Notes: generated from the sequence alone by a model not told the origin. A DNA stretch of 64,000 nucleotides from an uncultured Desulfobacter sp. (GCF_963666675.1 NZ_OY762929.1:4493501-4557500); one strand, 5' to 3'; shown: positions 31,896-41,539, numbered from the stretch's first letter. Program-made: numbers and translations.

Positions 31896-34800
31896 ATGGC
31901 AATTCAAGTGGCCTTGTACCATAAGACCGAGTATAAATATGATCGAAAAATCCAGCTGGGTCCCCAGGTGATCCGGCTCAGGCCGGCCCCCCACTGCCGG
32001 ACCCCGATTTTAAGTTATAACCAGACCGTTTTACCCGATGACCACTTTATCAACTGGCAGCAGGATCCTTTTTCCAACTATCTGTCCAGGCTCAACTTCC
32101 AGGAAACCACCGATCATTTTTCCATTGTGGTGGACCTTGTGGCGGAAATGGTCACCATCAACCCCTTTGATTTCTTCTTGGAAGCGTATGCCCGGGAGTA
32201 TCCGTTTAAATATTCTTCCGAGGTAAAAAAGGATCTGGGGCCGTTTTTACAAAAAACCCGGGTGGGCAGCAAATTCACGTCCTATCTTTCCACGATCAGC
32301 CGCAAAAAGGAAAATACCATCGATTTTCTGGTCCGGGTAAACCAGGATCTGCAACAGGCCATCAAATACAACATCCGCATGGAGCCCAATGTCCAGAGCT
32401 GTGAAGAGACACTGACCAAACTATCCGGATCATGCAGGGATTCGGCCTGGCTCCTGGTCAATATCCTGCGTCACCTGGGACTGGCCTCCCGGTTTGTATC
32501 CGGGTACCTGATCCAGCTTGCCGCCGATGTCAAATCCCTTGAAGGGCCTTCCGGGCCGGAACAGGATTTTACGGACCTGCATGCCTGGGTGGAGGTATTT
32601 TTGCCCGGCGCCGGCTGGGTGGGACTGGATCCCACATCGGGACTTCTGGCCGGAGAGGGCCACATTCCTTTGGCCTGCACCCCGTTTCCCAAGAGCGCGG
32701 CACCGGTCTCAGGCGGTCTTGAGGCGTGCGAGGTGGAATTTTCCCACACCATGCGCGTGACACGCATCCACGAGGATCCACGCTCCACCAAACCCTATCC
32801 CGAAGAGATCTGGACAAAAATACACGATTTGGGATTCCGGGTGGATGAAGAGATTAAAAAAGAGAACATCACCCTGACCATGGGCGGCGAACCCACCTTT
32901 GTGTCAGCCTCGGACATGGATGCCGAGGAATGGAACACGGCCGCCGTGGGGCCCACCAAAAAACTCAAATCCATGGAGTTGCTCCAGCGCCTGCGCGGCA
33001 AATGGGCCCCGGGCAGCCTTCTGCACATCGGCCAGGGCAAATGGTACCCCGGCGAATCCCTCCCCCGCTGGGCCCTGGGCTGTTACTGGCGAAAGGACGG
33101 CAAGCCCCTTTGGAAAAATCAGTCTCTGCTGGCCGATGACACCCTGGACTACAAATTCGGCCCTGACCAGGCAAAGCTCTTGATGCAGACCGTCACCCGG
33201 GTGCTGGGTGTGGATAAAAACTATATCATACCTGCCTATGAAGATGTATTTCACTGGCTGTTAAAAGAGCAGCGCCTGCCGGCAAATGTGACCCCCGGAG
33301 ACTCCCGGCTCAAAGATCCCGAGGAGCGCGCCCGCATGGCCCGGGTATTTGAACAGGGCATCGGTGCGGTCACAGGTTTTGTGCTGCCCATCAAAAAGGG
33401 CTCATGGAAAAGCTGCGCCTGGGACCTGCGTTCCGGCAATTTATTCCTGACACCCGGCGATTCGCCCATGGGTCTTCGTCTGCCCCTGGACAGCCTGCCC
33501 TGGGTATCGCCCAAAAAATATCCCCATGTGGTGGAAGAAGACCCCATGGGCATCCACGGCCCGTTCCCGGATCCGCTGACCTCGGAAGCTGACAAAGAGC
33601 GTTTGCGACGGGCAGAAGAGGCAAAGGACGGCCAGTTCCATCTCCCGGGCAAACCTGGAACCCAAAGCCGGGACGATGTGGTATCACAACGACTTGTGGG
33701 ACTGCCCCCGGACACCGACGAGACCGAGCCGGTCATCCGGACAGCCCTTTGTATCCAGCCCCGGGACGGGCGGCTCTATGTGTTCATGCCCCCCATGGCC
33801 AGTGCGTCCGATTATTTTGAGCTCATTGCCGCTGTGGAACAGGCAGCTGAAATCACAGACTTTCCCGTGATCATTGAAGGATATACACCGCCCTTTGACC
33901 ACCGGATCAATGTATTGAATGTCACCCCGGACCCCGGGGTCATTGAAGTGAACATCCACCCGGCCACCACCTGGGGACAGATGGTGGATGTCACCTGTGC
34001 TCTCTACGAAGAGGCAAGACAGTCGGGCCTGGGCACGGAAAAATTCATGCTGGACGGACGGCATTCGGGCACCGGCGGCGGCAACCACATTGTCATGGGC
34101 GGCCCCAGCCCCGGCCAGAGCCCCTGGCTTGCCCGGCCGGATCTGCTGCGCAGCTTTTTGACATTCTGGAATAACCACCCGTCCCTCTCCTTTCTTTTTT
34201 CAGGGTTGTTCATGGGGCCCACCAGCCAGTCCCCGAGAATTGATGAGGCGCGCCACGACACCCTGGATGAACTGGACATTGCCTTTGCCGAGCTGGACCA
34301 TCAGATGTCATCCTATCAATCCAATTTTCTGCCGGACTCAGACGTCAGCCTGCCATGTCCGCCCTGGCTGGTGGACCGGTTGTTCCGCCACCTGCTCACG
34401 GATCTGACCGGCAACACCCACCGGGCCGAATTCTGCATTGATAAGTTGTACTCCCCGGACTCCGCCTCCGGCCGTCTGGGTCTGCTGGAATTCCGATCCT
34501 TTGAGATGCCGCCCCATGCCCGAATGAGCCTTGCCCAGCAGTTGCTCCTGCGGATATTCATGCTCAAATTCTGGAAAAAACCTTACACGGAGAAGCTGGT
34601 GCGGTGGGGGACAACCCTGCACGACAAATTCATGCTGCCCTTTTATGTGTGGCAGGATTTTTGCGATGTGCTGGCGATTTTGCGCCGGGACGGCCATGAC
34701 CTGACACCGGACTGCTTTCACCCCCACTTTGAGTTCAGGTTCCCCTTTGTGGGCAAAGTGTGCCACTGTGGCGTGGAAATGGAACTGCGCACCGCCATTG

Positions 34801-35285
34801 AGCCCTGGCATGTGCTGGGCGAAGAGCCCGGCGGCGGCGGTACGGCCAGGTATGTGGACTCCTCTTTGGAGCGCATTGAGATCAAGGTCACCGGCTTGAC
34901 GGATAACCGTCACCAGGTGCTTTGCAACGGCCGGCCCGTGCCCCTGCACCCCACGGAGGTCAATGCCCAGTTCGTGGCCGGCGTCCGGTACCGGGCCTGG
35001 CAGCCCCCCTCCTGCCTGCACCCCACCATCGGCGTGCATACCCCGCTGGTCTTTGACCTGGTGGACACCTGGAACATGAGATCCGTGGGCGGCTGCACCT
35101 ATCATGCATCCCATCCCGGGGGAAGAAGTTACGACACCTTTCCGGTCAACTCCCTGGAAGCCGAAGGCCGTCGGATTTCCCGGTTCAGGGACATCGGCCA
35201 CACCCCGGGTTCCATGAAGCACATCCCCCATGAACCTTTAAATCCGAGGTTTCCATACACCCTGGACTTAAGAACCAGACCTTAA
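31896..35285 (+). CDS. Transglutaminase-like / DUF2126 fusion protein
   Basis: 1129 residues, with AAGGAG before the ATG. Residues about 1-300 are an N-terminal beta region and a transglutaminase-like domain with the triad Cys in KLSGSCRDSAWLLV, His in DLHAWVEVFLPGAGWVGLDP and Asp in the last motif. From about 325 on is DUF2126: TMGGEPTFVSA, HIGQGKWYPGESLPRWALG, VNIHPATTWGQMVD, DGRHSGTGGGNHIVMGGPS, LEFRSFEMPPH. The Gly-rich and EVNIHP motifs recall glutamate-ligase-type active sites, but the activity is unproven. It completes the ATP-grasp/alpha-E operon and ends in a terminator shared with priA. An Anbu-type peptidase, often in such clusters, is absent here. Confidence 0.88.
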   Translation: MAIQVALYHKTEYKYDRKIQLGPQVIRLRPAPHCRTPILSYNQTVLPDDHFINWQQDPFSNYLSRLNFQETTDHFSIVVDLVAEMVTINPFDFFLEAYAREYPFKYSSEVKKDLGPFLQKTRVGSKFTSYLSTISRKKENTIDFLVRVNQDLQQAIKYNIRMEPNVQSCEETLTKLSGSCRDSAWLLVNILRHLGLASRFVSGYLIQLAADVKSLEGPSGPEQDFTDLHAWVEVFLPGAGWVGLDPTSGLLAGEGHIPLACTPFPKSAAPVSGGLEACEVEFSHTMRVTRIHEDPRSTKPYPEEIWTKIHDLGFRVDEEIKKENITLTMGGEPTFVSASDMDAEEWNTAAVGPTKKLKSMELLQRLRGKWAPGSLLHIGQGKWYPGESLPRWALGCYWRKDGKPLWKNQSLLADDTLDYKFGPDQAKLLMQTVTRVLGVDKNYIIPAYEDVFHWLLKEQRLPANVTPGDSRLKDPEERARMARVFEQGIGAVTGFVLPIKKGSWKSCAWDLRSGNLFLTPGDSPMGLRLPLDSLPWVSPKKYPHVVEEDPMGIHGPFPDPLTSEADKERLRRAEEAKDGQFHLPGKPGTQSRDDVVSQRLVGLPPDTDETEPVIRTALCIQPRDGRLYVFMPPMASASDYFELIAAVEQAAEITDFPVIIEGYTPPFDHRINVLNVTPDPGVIEVNIHPATTWGQMVDVTCALYEEARQSGLGTEKFMLDGRHSGTGGGNHIVMGGPSPGQSPWLARPDLLRSFLTFWNNHPSLSFLFSGLFMGPTSQSPRIDEARHDTLDELDIAFAELDHQMSSYQSNFLPDSDVSLPCPPWLVDRLFRHLLTDLTGNTHRAEFCIDKLYSPDSASGRLGLLEFRSFEMPPHARMSLAQQLLLRIFMLKFWKKPYTEKLVRWGTTLHDKFMLPFYVWQDFCDVLAILRRDGHDLTPDCFHPHFEFRFPFVGKVCHCGVEMELRTAIEPWHVLGEEPGGGGTARYVDSSLERIEIKVTGLTDNRHQVLCNGRPVPLHPTEVNAQFVAGVRYRAWQPPSCLHPTIGVHTPLVFDLVDTWNMRSVGGCTYHASHPGGRSYDTFPVNSLEAEGRRISRFRDIGHTPGSMKHIPHEPLNPRFPYTLDLRTRP

Positions 35286-35296
35286 CCTTACGATAA

Positions 35297-35338
35297 AGTC
35301 CATCCGGAAAAATGATCAACTTCCGGATGGACTTTCTT
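35297..35338. terminator. Bidirectional terminator between the DUF2126 and priA genes
   Basis: AAAGTCCATCCGGAA ... TTCCGGATGGACTTT, a 15-bp perfect stem with T and A runs, placed between two convergent genes. Confidence 0.9.
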
Positions 35339-35341
35339 TAT

Positions 35342-37771
35342 CTACAGCAACGAATAGGGATCCACATCTATGGCAATGGAGACCGATTTCACCTTCTGTA
35401 TGGCCGGGTCCCGGACCATGGCGGAGACCATCCGGCTGATATTTCCCGATGAAGGCCCTTTAATCAGAATCTGCCACCGGAACCGGGAGGAAATTTTCTG
35501 GATGGCCGCTTCAATGGGGCCCAGGATCTGGGCTTTGGGTTCCTGGCCATTGAATCGTTCAAGAATATCCGCGGCAAGCTGTGCATGGTCTCGGGTCTTA
35601 TCCGCATTCTTTCCTGAAATTTTAAGCTGGACCATCCTGGAAAACGGCGGGTACATCAGCGCCTTTCTAAAAGGCGTTTCCTGGTTGAAAAATTCAAGGT
35701 AATCCTGGTTTCGTGCGGCTTTGATGGTGAAGTGATCCGGGTTAAAGGTCTGCATGATTACATGGCCCGGTTCCCGGCCCCGGCCGGCCCGGCCCGCCAC
35801 CTGGGCCAGCAATTGAAAGGTTCGTTCACTGGCCCTGAAATCGGGCAGGCTCAAGGTTAAATCCGCACAGAGCACCCCCACCAGCGTAATGGCCGGAAAA
35901 TCGTGGCCCTTGGCCAGCATCTGGGTGCCCACAATAATGTCCACGGTACGGTTGCGGATCTGGCGCAAAATGGCCAGGGTACTGCCCTTTTTTGCCGTGG
36001 AGTCCTGATCCATCCGGGCCACCCGGGCATCGGGAAAAAGACTCTTGAGCATGGATTCAATTTTTTCCGTGCCAAACCCCAAATTTCTGATTTTGCCGGT
36101 GCCGCAGTCGGGGCACCGAATATCAGAGGCAAACATATGACCGCACAAATGGCACTTAAAATGGTCCGCTCCCTTGTGAAAGGTCATGGTAACATCACAA
36201 TGGGGACAGCCCAGGGTTTTGCCGCAGGACGCGCACACAGGAAAAGTGGAAAACCCCCGGCGGTTTAAAAAGATCAAAGCCTGGTTTCCCTTTTCAAGAC
36301 AGGAACGGATGGCCCGGCCAAGCTCCGGGGTGATGATACTGTCCGTGCCCCAGGTGCCCTGGTACTTTTTCATATCCACCAGGGTGATGTCGGGCAAGGC
36401 TTGACTGTTCACCCGCCGGGTCAGTTCCAGTTTGATAAATTTTTCGGTCATCACATTCAGGCAGGATTGGACAGACGGGGTAGCCGAGCCCAGCACCACA
36501 GGACAGTTGTGCATTTTTGCCCGGACCACGGCAAGGTCCCGGGCATTATACCGCAGGCCTGATTCCTGTTTATAGGAGTAGTCATGCTCCTCATCCACAA
36601 TGATGATGCCGATGTCCCGGATGGGCGCAAAAATGGCAGACCTTGCGCCAATAATGATATTAACCTTGCCGAGACTGATTTTCCGCCACTGATCCAGGCG
36701 TTCTCCCTGGGACAGCATGGAGTGGATCACTGCGATTTTATCGCCAAACCGTGCACGGAACCGCCGTTCGGTCTGGGAAATCAGGGCGATTTCTGGCACC
36801 AGCACAATGGCCCCCCTGCCCTGTTCCACGGCATCGGCCACCAGGCGCATATACACTTCGGTCTTGCCCGATCCGGTCACGCCCATGAGCAGACAGGGGG
36901 AGAACGCATCCGCGCGCCCCCGGACCTCTTTTACAACGGCCGCCTGCTCATCGGTCAGTTCCGGCGGGGTATCCGGCGTCACGGGTTCCCCCAAAGGATC
37001 TCTGAATACCCGGCGGCTGACAACAGTCACCCACCCGGCCTGGGCCAGGGGTTTAATCAGATTCGATGCGGTGGGCACATGGCGCTTCAGCCCGGTCAAC
37101 GAAATCTCTCCCGCCTCCCGGACCACGGCCAGAATCTTTTGGCGCTTGGCCGACATCCGGACCTGCGTGCTCGGGGTCTGTTCCGGCAGGGAGACGAATT
37201 TTTCCATTTTTATCCCGGCGGTCTCCTTTTGAAGAACGGCTGAAACCTGCACCAAATCTTTCTTTTCAAGCCGACGCAACACAGCGGCACCGGCCGAGTC
37301 CCTGCGGGCAAGGGATTTTAAAGAGACCCCGTCCTTTGCGGCGGCCAGTTTCAGAATTCGGGTCTCTTCATCGGGCAGGCCCCCTTCCTCAAGGGCCTGG
37401 GCGCCCTTCACCGTGGCAAAGGCGCAGGAGACATCCATGCAGGAGAGACCCGCAGGCATGGCCGCTTTGATTGTGTCTCCCAGGGGATGGATATAATACC
37501 CTGCCACCCATCTAAAAAACGCAATGTCGGATTCGGGAAACAGGGGGTGGTCATCCAGCAGATCCAGCACATCTTTAGTCTTATAGGGTCCACTCTCCTC
37601 TCTCCCCTCCAGAATATAGCCGGTAATCCGGCGCCGCCCAAAGGGCACCAGCACGCGCATGCCGGGGCAGGCATCGGCCCGGAACTTTTCGGGAAGCCCG
37701 TAAACAAAAGTCTGGTTCAACGGCAGGGTAACCGCCACCTCAATGTAATCCGTGGAAATCATGATGGGCAT
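35342..37771 (-). CDS. priA: Primosomal protein N' (replication restart helicase PriA)
   Basis: About 809 residues if it starts at 37771 (MPIMISTDYIEVAVTLPL), which aligns with the family's normal N-terminus; the frame is open 30 codons further upstream without a ribosome site. Helicase motifs: Walker A MGVTGSGKTEVYMRL, DEEHDYSYKQ, SATPSVQS, NRRGFS. The zinc ribbons are CASCGKTLGCPHC and CHLCGHMFASDIRCPDC. C-terminal motifs GTQMLAKGHDFPA and QVAGRAGRGREPG are present. PriA reloads the replicative helicase at stalled forks. It is transcribed alone and divergent from mrp. Confidence 0.95.
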   Translation of the reverse strand: MPIMISTDYIEVAVTLPLNQTFVYGLPEKFRADACPGMRVLVPFGRRRITGYILEGREESGPYKTKDVLDLLDDHPLFPESDIAFFRWVAGYYIHPLGDTIKAAMPAGLSCMDVSCAFATVKGAQALEEGGLPDEETRILKLAAAKDGVSLKSLARRDSAGAAVLRRLEKKDLVQVSAVLQKETAGIKMEKFVSLPEQTPSTQVRMSAKRQKILAVVREAGEISLTGLKRHVPTASNLIKPLAQAGWVTVVSRRVFRDPLGEPVTPDTPPELTDEQAAVVKEVRGRADAFSPCLLMGVTGSGKTEVYMRLVADAVEQGRGAIVLVPEIALISQTERRFRARFGDKIAVIHSMLSQGERLDQWRKISLGKVNIIIGARSAIFAPIRDIGIIIVDEEHDYSYKQESGLRYNARDLAVVRAKMHNCPVVLGSATPSVQSCLNVMTEKFIKLELTRRVNSQALPDITLVDMKKYQGTWGTDSIITPELGRAIRSCLEKGNQALIFLNRRGFSTFPVCASCGKTLGCPHCDVTMTFHKGADHFKCHLCGHMFASDIRCPDCGTGKIRNLGFGTEKIESMLKSLFPDARVARMDQDSTAKKGSTLAILRQIRNRTVDIIVGTQMLAKGHDFPAITLVGVLCADLTLSLPDFRASERTFQLLAQVAGRAGRGREPGHVIMQTFNPDHFTIKAARNQDYLEFFNQETPFRKALMYPPFSRMVQLKISGKNADKTRDHAQLAADILERFNGQEPKAQILGPIEAAIQKISSRFRWQILIKGPSSGNISRMVSAMVRDPAIQKVKSVSIAIDVDPYSLL

Positions 37772-38059
37772 TGTGCAGGATAAACTGATGAATTTCAATA
37801 TCCAACTGACGGCAACCCAATCCCAATGGCCGACCAGACAGAAATTACGCCCATCCAACAAACGACGTTATAACTGCATTGCAAGTTTGCGTTTTTCCAT
37901 TGCTTTTATATTCCTGATGCAAGGTGTTGCAATCCAAGGCTTTTCTTAAAAGGCACACTTAACAGTTGCATCAGTGCAATACAGAGTACACTTATAAAAA
38001 CAAGCAAAAAAAACAGACAACCAATTGGTTTAAAAACAGATTATTCCATATTAGTCCAT

Positions 38060-38074
38060 TGGCATTGAACTTGC
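38060..38074 (+). promoter_or_regulatory. Sigma-54-type promoter upstream of mrp
   Basis: TGGCATTGAACTTGC matches TGGCAC-N5-TTGC, with GG and GC spaced by 10 bp. It lies 150 bp before the mrp start; the rest of 37862-38224 is AT-rich spacer. Confidence 0.6.
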
Positions 38075-38224
38075 TTATCTCACTCGTGTTTTATTTTTCA
38101 GACTTAAAACAGGGCATACGCAATAGACGCCGATTTGATTTCAGGCAAAATGCCATTGCGCCCATGCTTTGTATGAGTTGAAAAATAAAACCCCAACAAC
38201 GGCTTTTTTAAAAAGGAGATAGAG

Positions 38225-39067
38225 ATGACACAGACAATAAAAGCCAAAAATATTATGGGCAGGATGCCTGGAGGGGAAGCGGATGCCAAAGTTACAGCGG
38301 CCTTAAAACATATCACCCACAAATTTATGGTGATGAGCGGGAAAGGCGGCGTGGGAAAATCCAGTGTTTCCGTCAACCTGGCCACAGCCCTGGCGACCAT
38401 GGGCCATAAAGTCGGGCTCATGGATGTAGACATCCATGGACCTGATATTCCCAGAATGCTCGGCATCCAGGGAGGCCTCCATGCCAATAACAACAAAAAA
38501 ATTGTGCCGGCCCGGTATTCAACCCGTCTTTCAGTGGTTTCCATAGAATCCCTGATGCCGGATAAGGATGAAGCCATTATCTGGCGAGGACCGGCCAAGC
38601 ACACGGCCATCCGGCAGTTTTTAGGGGATGTGGATTGGGGCGATCTGGACTACCTCATTATTGATGCGCCGCCCGGCACAGGGGATGAACCATTGACCGT
38701 AGCCCACTTTATCAAGGATGCCCAGGCCATCATCGTGACCACGCCCCAGGAGGTGTCGCTGGCCGATGTACGCAAGTCCATACGCTTCTGCCGCCAGGTA
38801 AAGATGGAGATCCTGGGTTTAGTAGAAAATATGAGTGGTTATGCATGCCCCAAGTGCGGTGAAATCCTGAATATTTTCGGCACAGACGGGGGCCGTCGTA
38901 CAGCCCGGGAGAAGGGGATTAATTTTCTTGGTAAAATCCCCCTGGACCCGTCATTGGTTGCCCTGGGCGATGCCGGCCGTTCCATCCAGGCGGAAAACCC
39001 ATCCTCTCCTGTCGCCCAGGCATTCAAAGCCCTGGCAAAAGAAGTGGGCCGCCAAAGCCTGCCATAA
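38225..39067 (+). CDS. mrp: Mrp/NBP35-family ATPase, iron-sulfur cluster carrier
   Basis: 280 residues, with AAGGAG before the ATG. Deviant Walker A MSGKGGVGKSSVSVNLA, DVDIHGPDIPRMLGI, Walker B-like LIIDAPPGTGDE, and the C-terminal CPKC that binds a bridging 4Fe-4S cluster between subunits. Such proteins carry Fe-S clusters to target enzymes in the cytoplasm. There is no DUF59 domain at the N-terminus. A hairpin follows at 39124. Confidence 0.92.
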   Translation: MTQTIKAKNIMGRMPGGEADAKVTAALKHITHKFMVMSGKGGVGKSSVSVNLATALATMGHKVGLMDVDIHGPDIPRMLGIQGGLHANNNKKIVPARYSTRLSVVSIESLMPDKDEAIIWRGPAKHTAIRQFLGDVDWGDLDYLIIDAPPGTGDEPLTVAHFIKDAQAIIVTTPQEVSLADVRKSIRFCRQVKMEILGLVENMSGYACPKCGEILNIFGTDGGRRTAREKGINFLGKIPLDPSLVALGDAGRSIQAENPSSPVAQAFKALAKEVGRQSLP

Positions 39068-39123
39068 TAACCATGAGAATCCTCCCCCCCGGCCGGATTC
39101 AGTGTAATTTTTCTTAGGTAAGG

Positions 39124-39154
39124 TACCCGGAAAGCGCCAACTGCTTTCCGGGTA
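39124..39154 (+). terminator. 12-bp hairpin after mrp, probable terminator
   Basis: TACCCGGAAAGC - GCCAACT - GCTTTCCGGGTA, perfect pairing; no strong T run follows. Confidence 0.5.
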
Positions 39155-39285
39155 GCTGCATCGATTTCCTTTCCTTCTGTTTTGCCGACAGCCCGTCGAG
39201 ACATCGGAGTTTACACAACCCCCAATATAGGGTTTAATGAGGGGAATGGTAAACCGATGTATGATAACGTTTTTGATGAAATAAC

Positions 39286-40179
39286 ATGACAGACAGCCCC
39301 CTGACATATTCAGATACCCTGATTCGCAGCATTTTCGACTCGCTGTCCGCCCATATTGCAATTGTTGACGAGCATGGGGTTATCCTGGAGATCAATGCCG
39401 CCTGGCGAAACTTCTCCAAAGAAAACAGCGCCGACGTTTCCAAAGAGATTGACGGCGGCATCAATTTTATCGGCCTCAATTACCTGAAGATTTGTGAATC
39501 GGCCACGGGCGAAGGGGCCCGGGATGCCAAAAATGTTGCCCAGGGCATACGGCAGGTGATCGAAAAAAAGTGTGATGAATTTCTCTATGATTACCCCTGC
39601 CATTCACCCACGGGCAAAAGGTGGTTTTACATGCGGGCCATCCGGATGGCCGGTGCGGACCCTGTCCGGGTGATCGTAAGCCATGAAGACATTACGGCGC
39701 TGAAACTGGCCCAGGAGGAACTCAAAACCCACAAAGCAATCCTTGAAGAGCGCAATCAGAGTCTGGAAGAGGTCAATATTGCCCTGAAGGTGATCATTGA
39801 GCAGCGGGAAAAAGATAAGGCCGACACGGAACGTCATTTTCTGGCCCACCTGAGGACCCTTGTTCTGCCCTATATCAATAAGCTCAAGGCGGGCAACTTA
39901 GGCCAACGGGACCGGACATTACTGGATATCGTGGAGAGCCAGCTCAATGAAGTGATCACCCCCATGATCCAGCGCCTTGACAACGCCGGTGTGATGCTCA
40001 CCCCCCAGGAAATGCAGGTGGCCGCCCTGGTCAAAGAGGGCAAGAGTTCGGCTGAAATTGCGGATGTTCTTTTCATCTCCGAGGCGACAGTCAGTTTTCA
40101 CCGTAAAAATCTGCGCACCAAACTGGGCCTGAAAAACAGACAGACCAATCTCAGATCGTTTCTGCTCTCCATGTCCTGA
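39286..40179 (+). CDS. PAS-domain LuxR-type transcriptional regulator
   Basis: 297 residues. A PAS domain (about 12-140: IFDSLSAHIAIVDEHGVILEINAAWRNFS) is followed by a coiled coil (about 140-195) and a C-terminal LuxR/GerE helix-turn-helix (LTPQEMQVAALVKEGKSSAEIADVLFISEATVSFHRKNLRTKLGL). It is probably a one-component sensor of redox or a small ligand. It lies directly upstream of the twin-peptide/ABC cluster on the same strand, with a short palindrome (40267) in between, so it is the natural candidate regulator of that cluster. Confidence 0.88.
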   Translation: MTDSPLTYSDTLIRSIFDSLSAHIAIVDEHGVILEINAAWRNFSKENSADVSKEIDGGINFIGLNYLKICESATGEGARDAKNVAQGIRQVIEKKCDEFLYDYPCHSPTGKRWFYMRAIRMAGADPVRVIVSHEDITALKLAQEELKTHKAILEERNQSLEEVNIALKVIIEQREKDKADTERHFLAHLRTLVLPYINKLKAGNLGQRDRTLLDIVESQLNEVITPMIQRLDNAGVMLTPQEMQVAALVKEGKSSAEIADVLFISEATVSFHRKNLRTKLGLKNRQTNLRSFLLSMS

Positions 40180-40266
40180 TCTTTTTCAGCAGGGTTGCAA
40201 TCCGTTACAAAGCCTGCCGGTTCTGGGTTGGCGCATTCTTTTTCAATTGATTTGTTCAGTCCTATC

Positions 40267-40281
40267 CCTATCAATGATAGG
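40267..40281 (+). promoter_or_regulatory. Palindrome upstream of the twin peptides, candidate operator
   Basis: CCTATC-AAT-GATAGG, a perfect 6-bp inverted repeat, preceded by a partial repeat CCTATC at 40261. It lies 119 bp before the first peptide start and 88 bp after the LuxR-type regulator gene. Confidence 0.45.
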
Positions 40282-40399
40282 TTTTAACTACCATTAAACC
40301 ACCTTTATACCGGCATTGCCAAATCTTTATATGTGACTAACTTTATTTCAAATGGCAGAGACAGCAAATCAAACAACAACCCGAAAAGGGAGAAATAAA

Positions 40400-40543
40400 A
40401 TGACTGAGAAAAGAGTTGAAAACTACATCGAAGACGACAAAGAGAGAAACGAAGGACACTTGGACACACGCCACCTTAACTTTGAATGCGAAAATCCCGA
40501 TGAAAACCTCGGCTGCGACCTGGGCATTGACGTCGCAGGTTAA
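40400..40543 (+). CDS. 47-residue acidic peptide, copy 1 of a tandem pair
   Basis: Start at 40400 (MTEKRVENYIEDDKERNEGH) after GGGAG; a longer frame from 40352 exists, but copy 2 shows that the conserved start is MTEKRV. The peptide has 14 acidic and 5 basic residues, two histidines and two cysteines (C30 and C39, CX8C), no signal peptide, and ends GIDVAG. It differs from copy 2 at only four positions (21, 32, 36, 41). I know no family for it. Placed between a LuxR-type regulator and an ABC exporter-like set, it could be a peptide substrate, a precursor, or a small regulator. Confidence 0.75.
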   Translation: MTEKRVENYIEDDKERNEGHLDTRHLNFECENPDENLGCDLGIDVAG

Positions 40544-40613
40544 CATGACCACCCGTTACATTGAACCATAGACGTTTAATTAAAATTCATAAATCCCAAT
40601 AAGAGGTGATAAA

Positions 40614-40757
40614 ATGACTGAGAAAAGAGTTGAAAACTACATCGAAGACGACAAAGAAAGAAACGAAGGGCACGTGGACACCCGCCACCTTAACTTTGAA
40701 TGCGAAACCCCCGATGAAAGACTTGGGTGTGATCCGGGCATCGACGTTGCCGGATGA
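40614..40757 (+). CDS. 47-residue acidic peptide, copy 2 of a tandem pair
   Basis: ATG at 40614 with AGAGGTG upstream; ends TGA at 40755-40757. It is identical to copy 1 except L21V, N32T, N36R and L41P; both cysteines and both histidines are kept. The DNA of the two copies also differs at synonymous sites (for example AGAGAGA versus AGAAAGA near the start), which suggests the protein sequence is under selection. A hairpin at 40784 separates it from the ABC genes. Confidence 0.78.
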   Translation: MTEKRVENYIEDDKERNEGHVDTRHLNFECETPDERLGCDPGIDVAG

Positions 40758-40783
40758 TACAGCAATCCGGACGCACTAAGGTA

Positions 40784-40813
40784 CGGCAGGGTTCCTTCCG
40801 GGGGACTCTGCCG
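40784..40813 (+). terminator. Hairpin between the twin peptides and the ABC genes, possible attenuator
   Basis: CGGCAGGGTTCC-TTCC-GGGGACTCTGCCG pairs over about 11 bp with bulges, followed by CCTTATT. Partial termination here would give more peptide message than transporter message. Confidence 0.45.
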
Positions 40814-40864
40814 CCTTATTAACAACAACCTAAAACCACCAAACAACCCCTGCAAAGAGGCCGT

Positions 40865-41539
40865 ATGGATATAGAGATCAAAGGACTTGAAAAAACGTTT
40901 GAACACCGGGATCGGGTCATCTTCAAAGACCTCGATGCAATATTTCGTACAGGCAATGTCTCTGTTATCCTGGGAAAGAGCGGGGTGGGCAAATCCAGCC
41001 TGCTGAATCTGATCGCAGGCATTGATCTGCCGGACAAAGGAGAGATTCGCATCGGCAACCACCTGATGTCGGAAAAAGATGATACCGGACGCACCTTGTT
41101 CCGGCGCAGCCACATCGGTTTCGTATTTCAGTCCTTTAATCTGATACCCGTGCTCACCGTGCTGGAGAATGTGACCCTGGTGGCCCAGCTGGACGGTCGG
41201 CCGGACAAGGAGACGCGTGAACGTGCCGCATCTTTGCTTGACACCGTAGGACTGTTGGACCGGCAAGGGGCGTTTCCAGACCGGCTTTCCGGCGGGGAGC
41301 AGCAGCGGGTTGCCCTGGCCCGGGCCCTGATCAATGATCCCGCCGTCATCCTGGCCGATGAACCCACGGGCAATCTGGACAAAGAGACCGGTGCCGCCGT
41401 TCTTGGGATGATCGCGGCACAGGCCCGGCAATTGAACAAAACCCTGATCATGGTGACCCACAGCTCCGATGCACTGGCATGGGCGGATGAGGTGTACACG
41501 GTTGACAATCATACGCTGGTGCCGGGGAATACCGTATGA
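40865..41539 (+). CDS. ABC transporter ATP-binding protein (LolD/MacB/AttE type)
   Basis: 224 residues. Walker A GKSGVGKSSLLNL, Q-loop FVFQSFNLIPVLTVLENV, signature LSGGEQQRVALARAL, Walker B VILADEPTGNLD and H-loop MVTHSSDAL. This is the clade that pairs with FtsX-type permeases as mechanotransmitters or lipoprotein/peptide exporters. The stop overlaps the permease start (ATGA at 41536). Together with the next two genes it matches the AttEFGH layout. Confidence 0.92.
   Translation: MDIEIKGLEKTFEHRDRVIFKDLDAIFRTGNVSVILGKSGVGKSSLLNLIAGIDLPDKGEIRIGNHLMSEKDDTGRTLFRRSHIGFVFQSFNLIPVLTVLENVTLVAQLDGRPDKETRERAASLLDTVGLLDRQGAFPDRLSGGEQQRVALARALINDPAVILADEPTGNLDKETGAAVLGMIAAQARQLNKTLIMVTHSSDALAWADEVYTVDNHTLVPGNTV

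Noticed and set aside
40352..40399. N-terminal extension of peptide copy 1
   Set aside because: Copy 2 starts at MTEKRV with its own ribosome site and has no such extension; GGGAG precedes the inner ATG.
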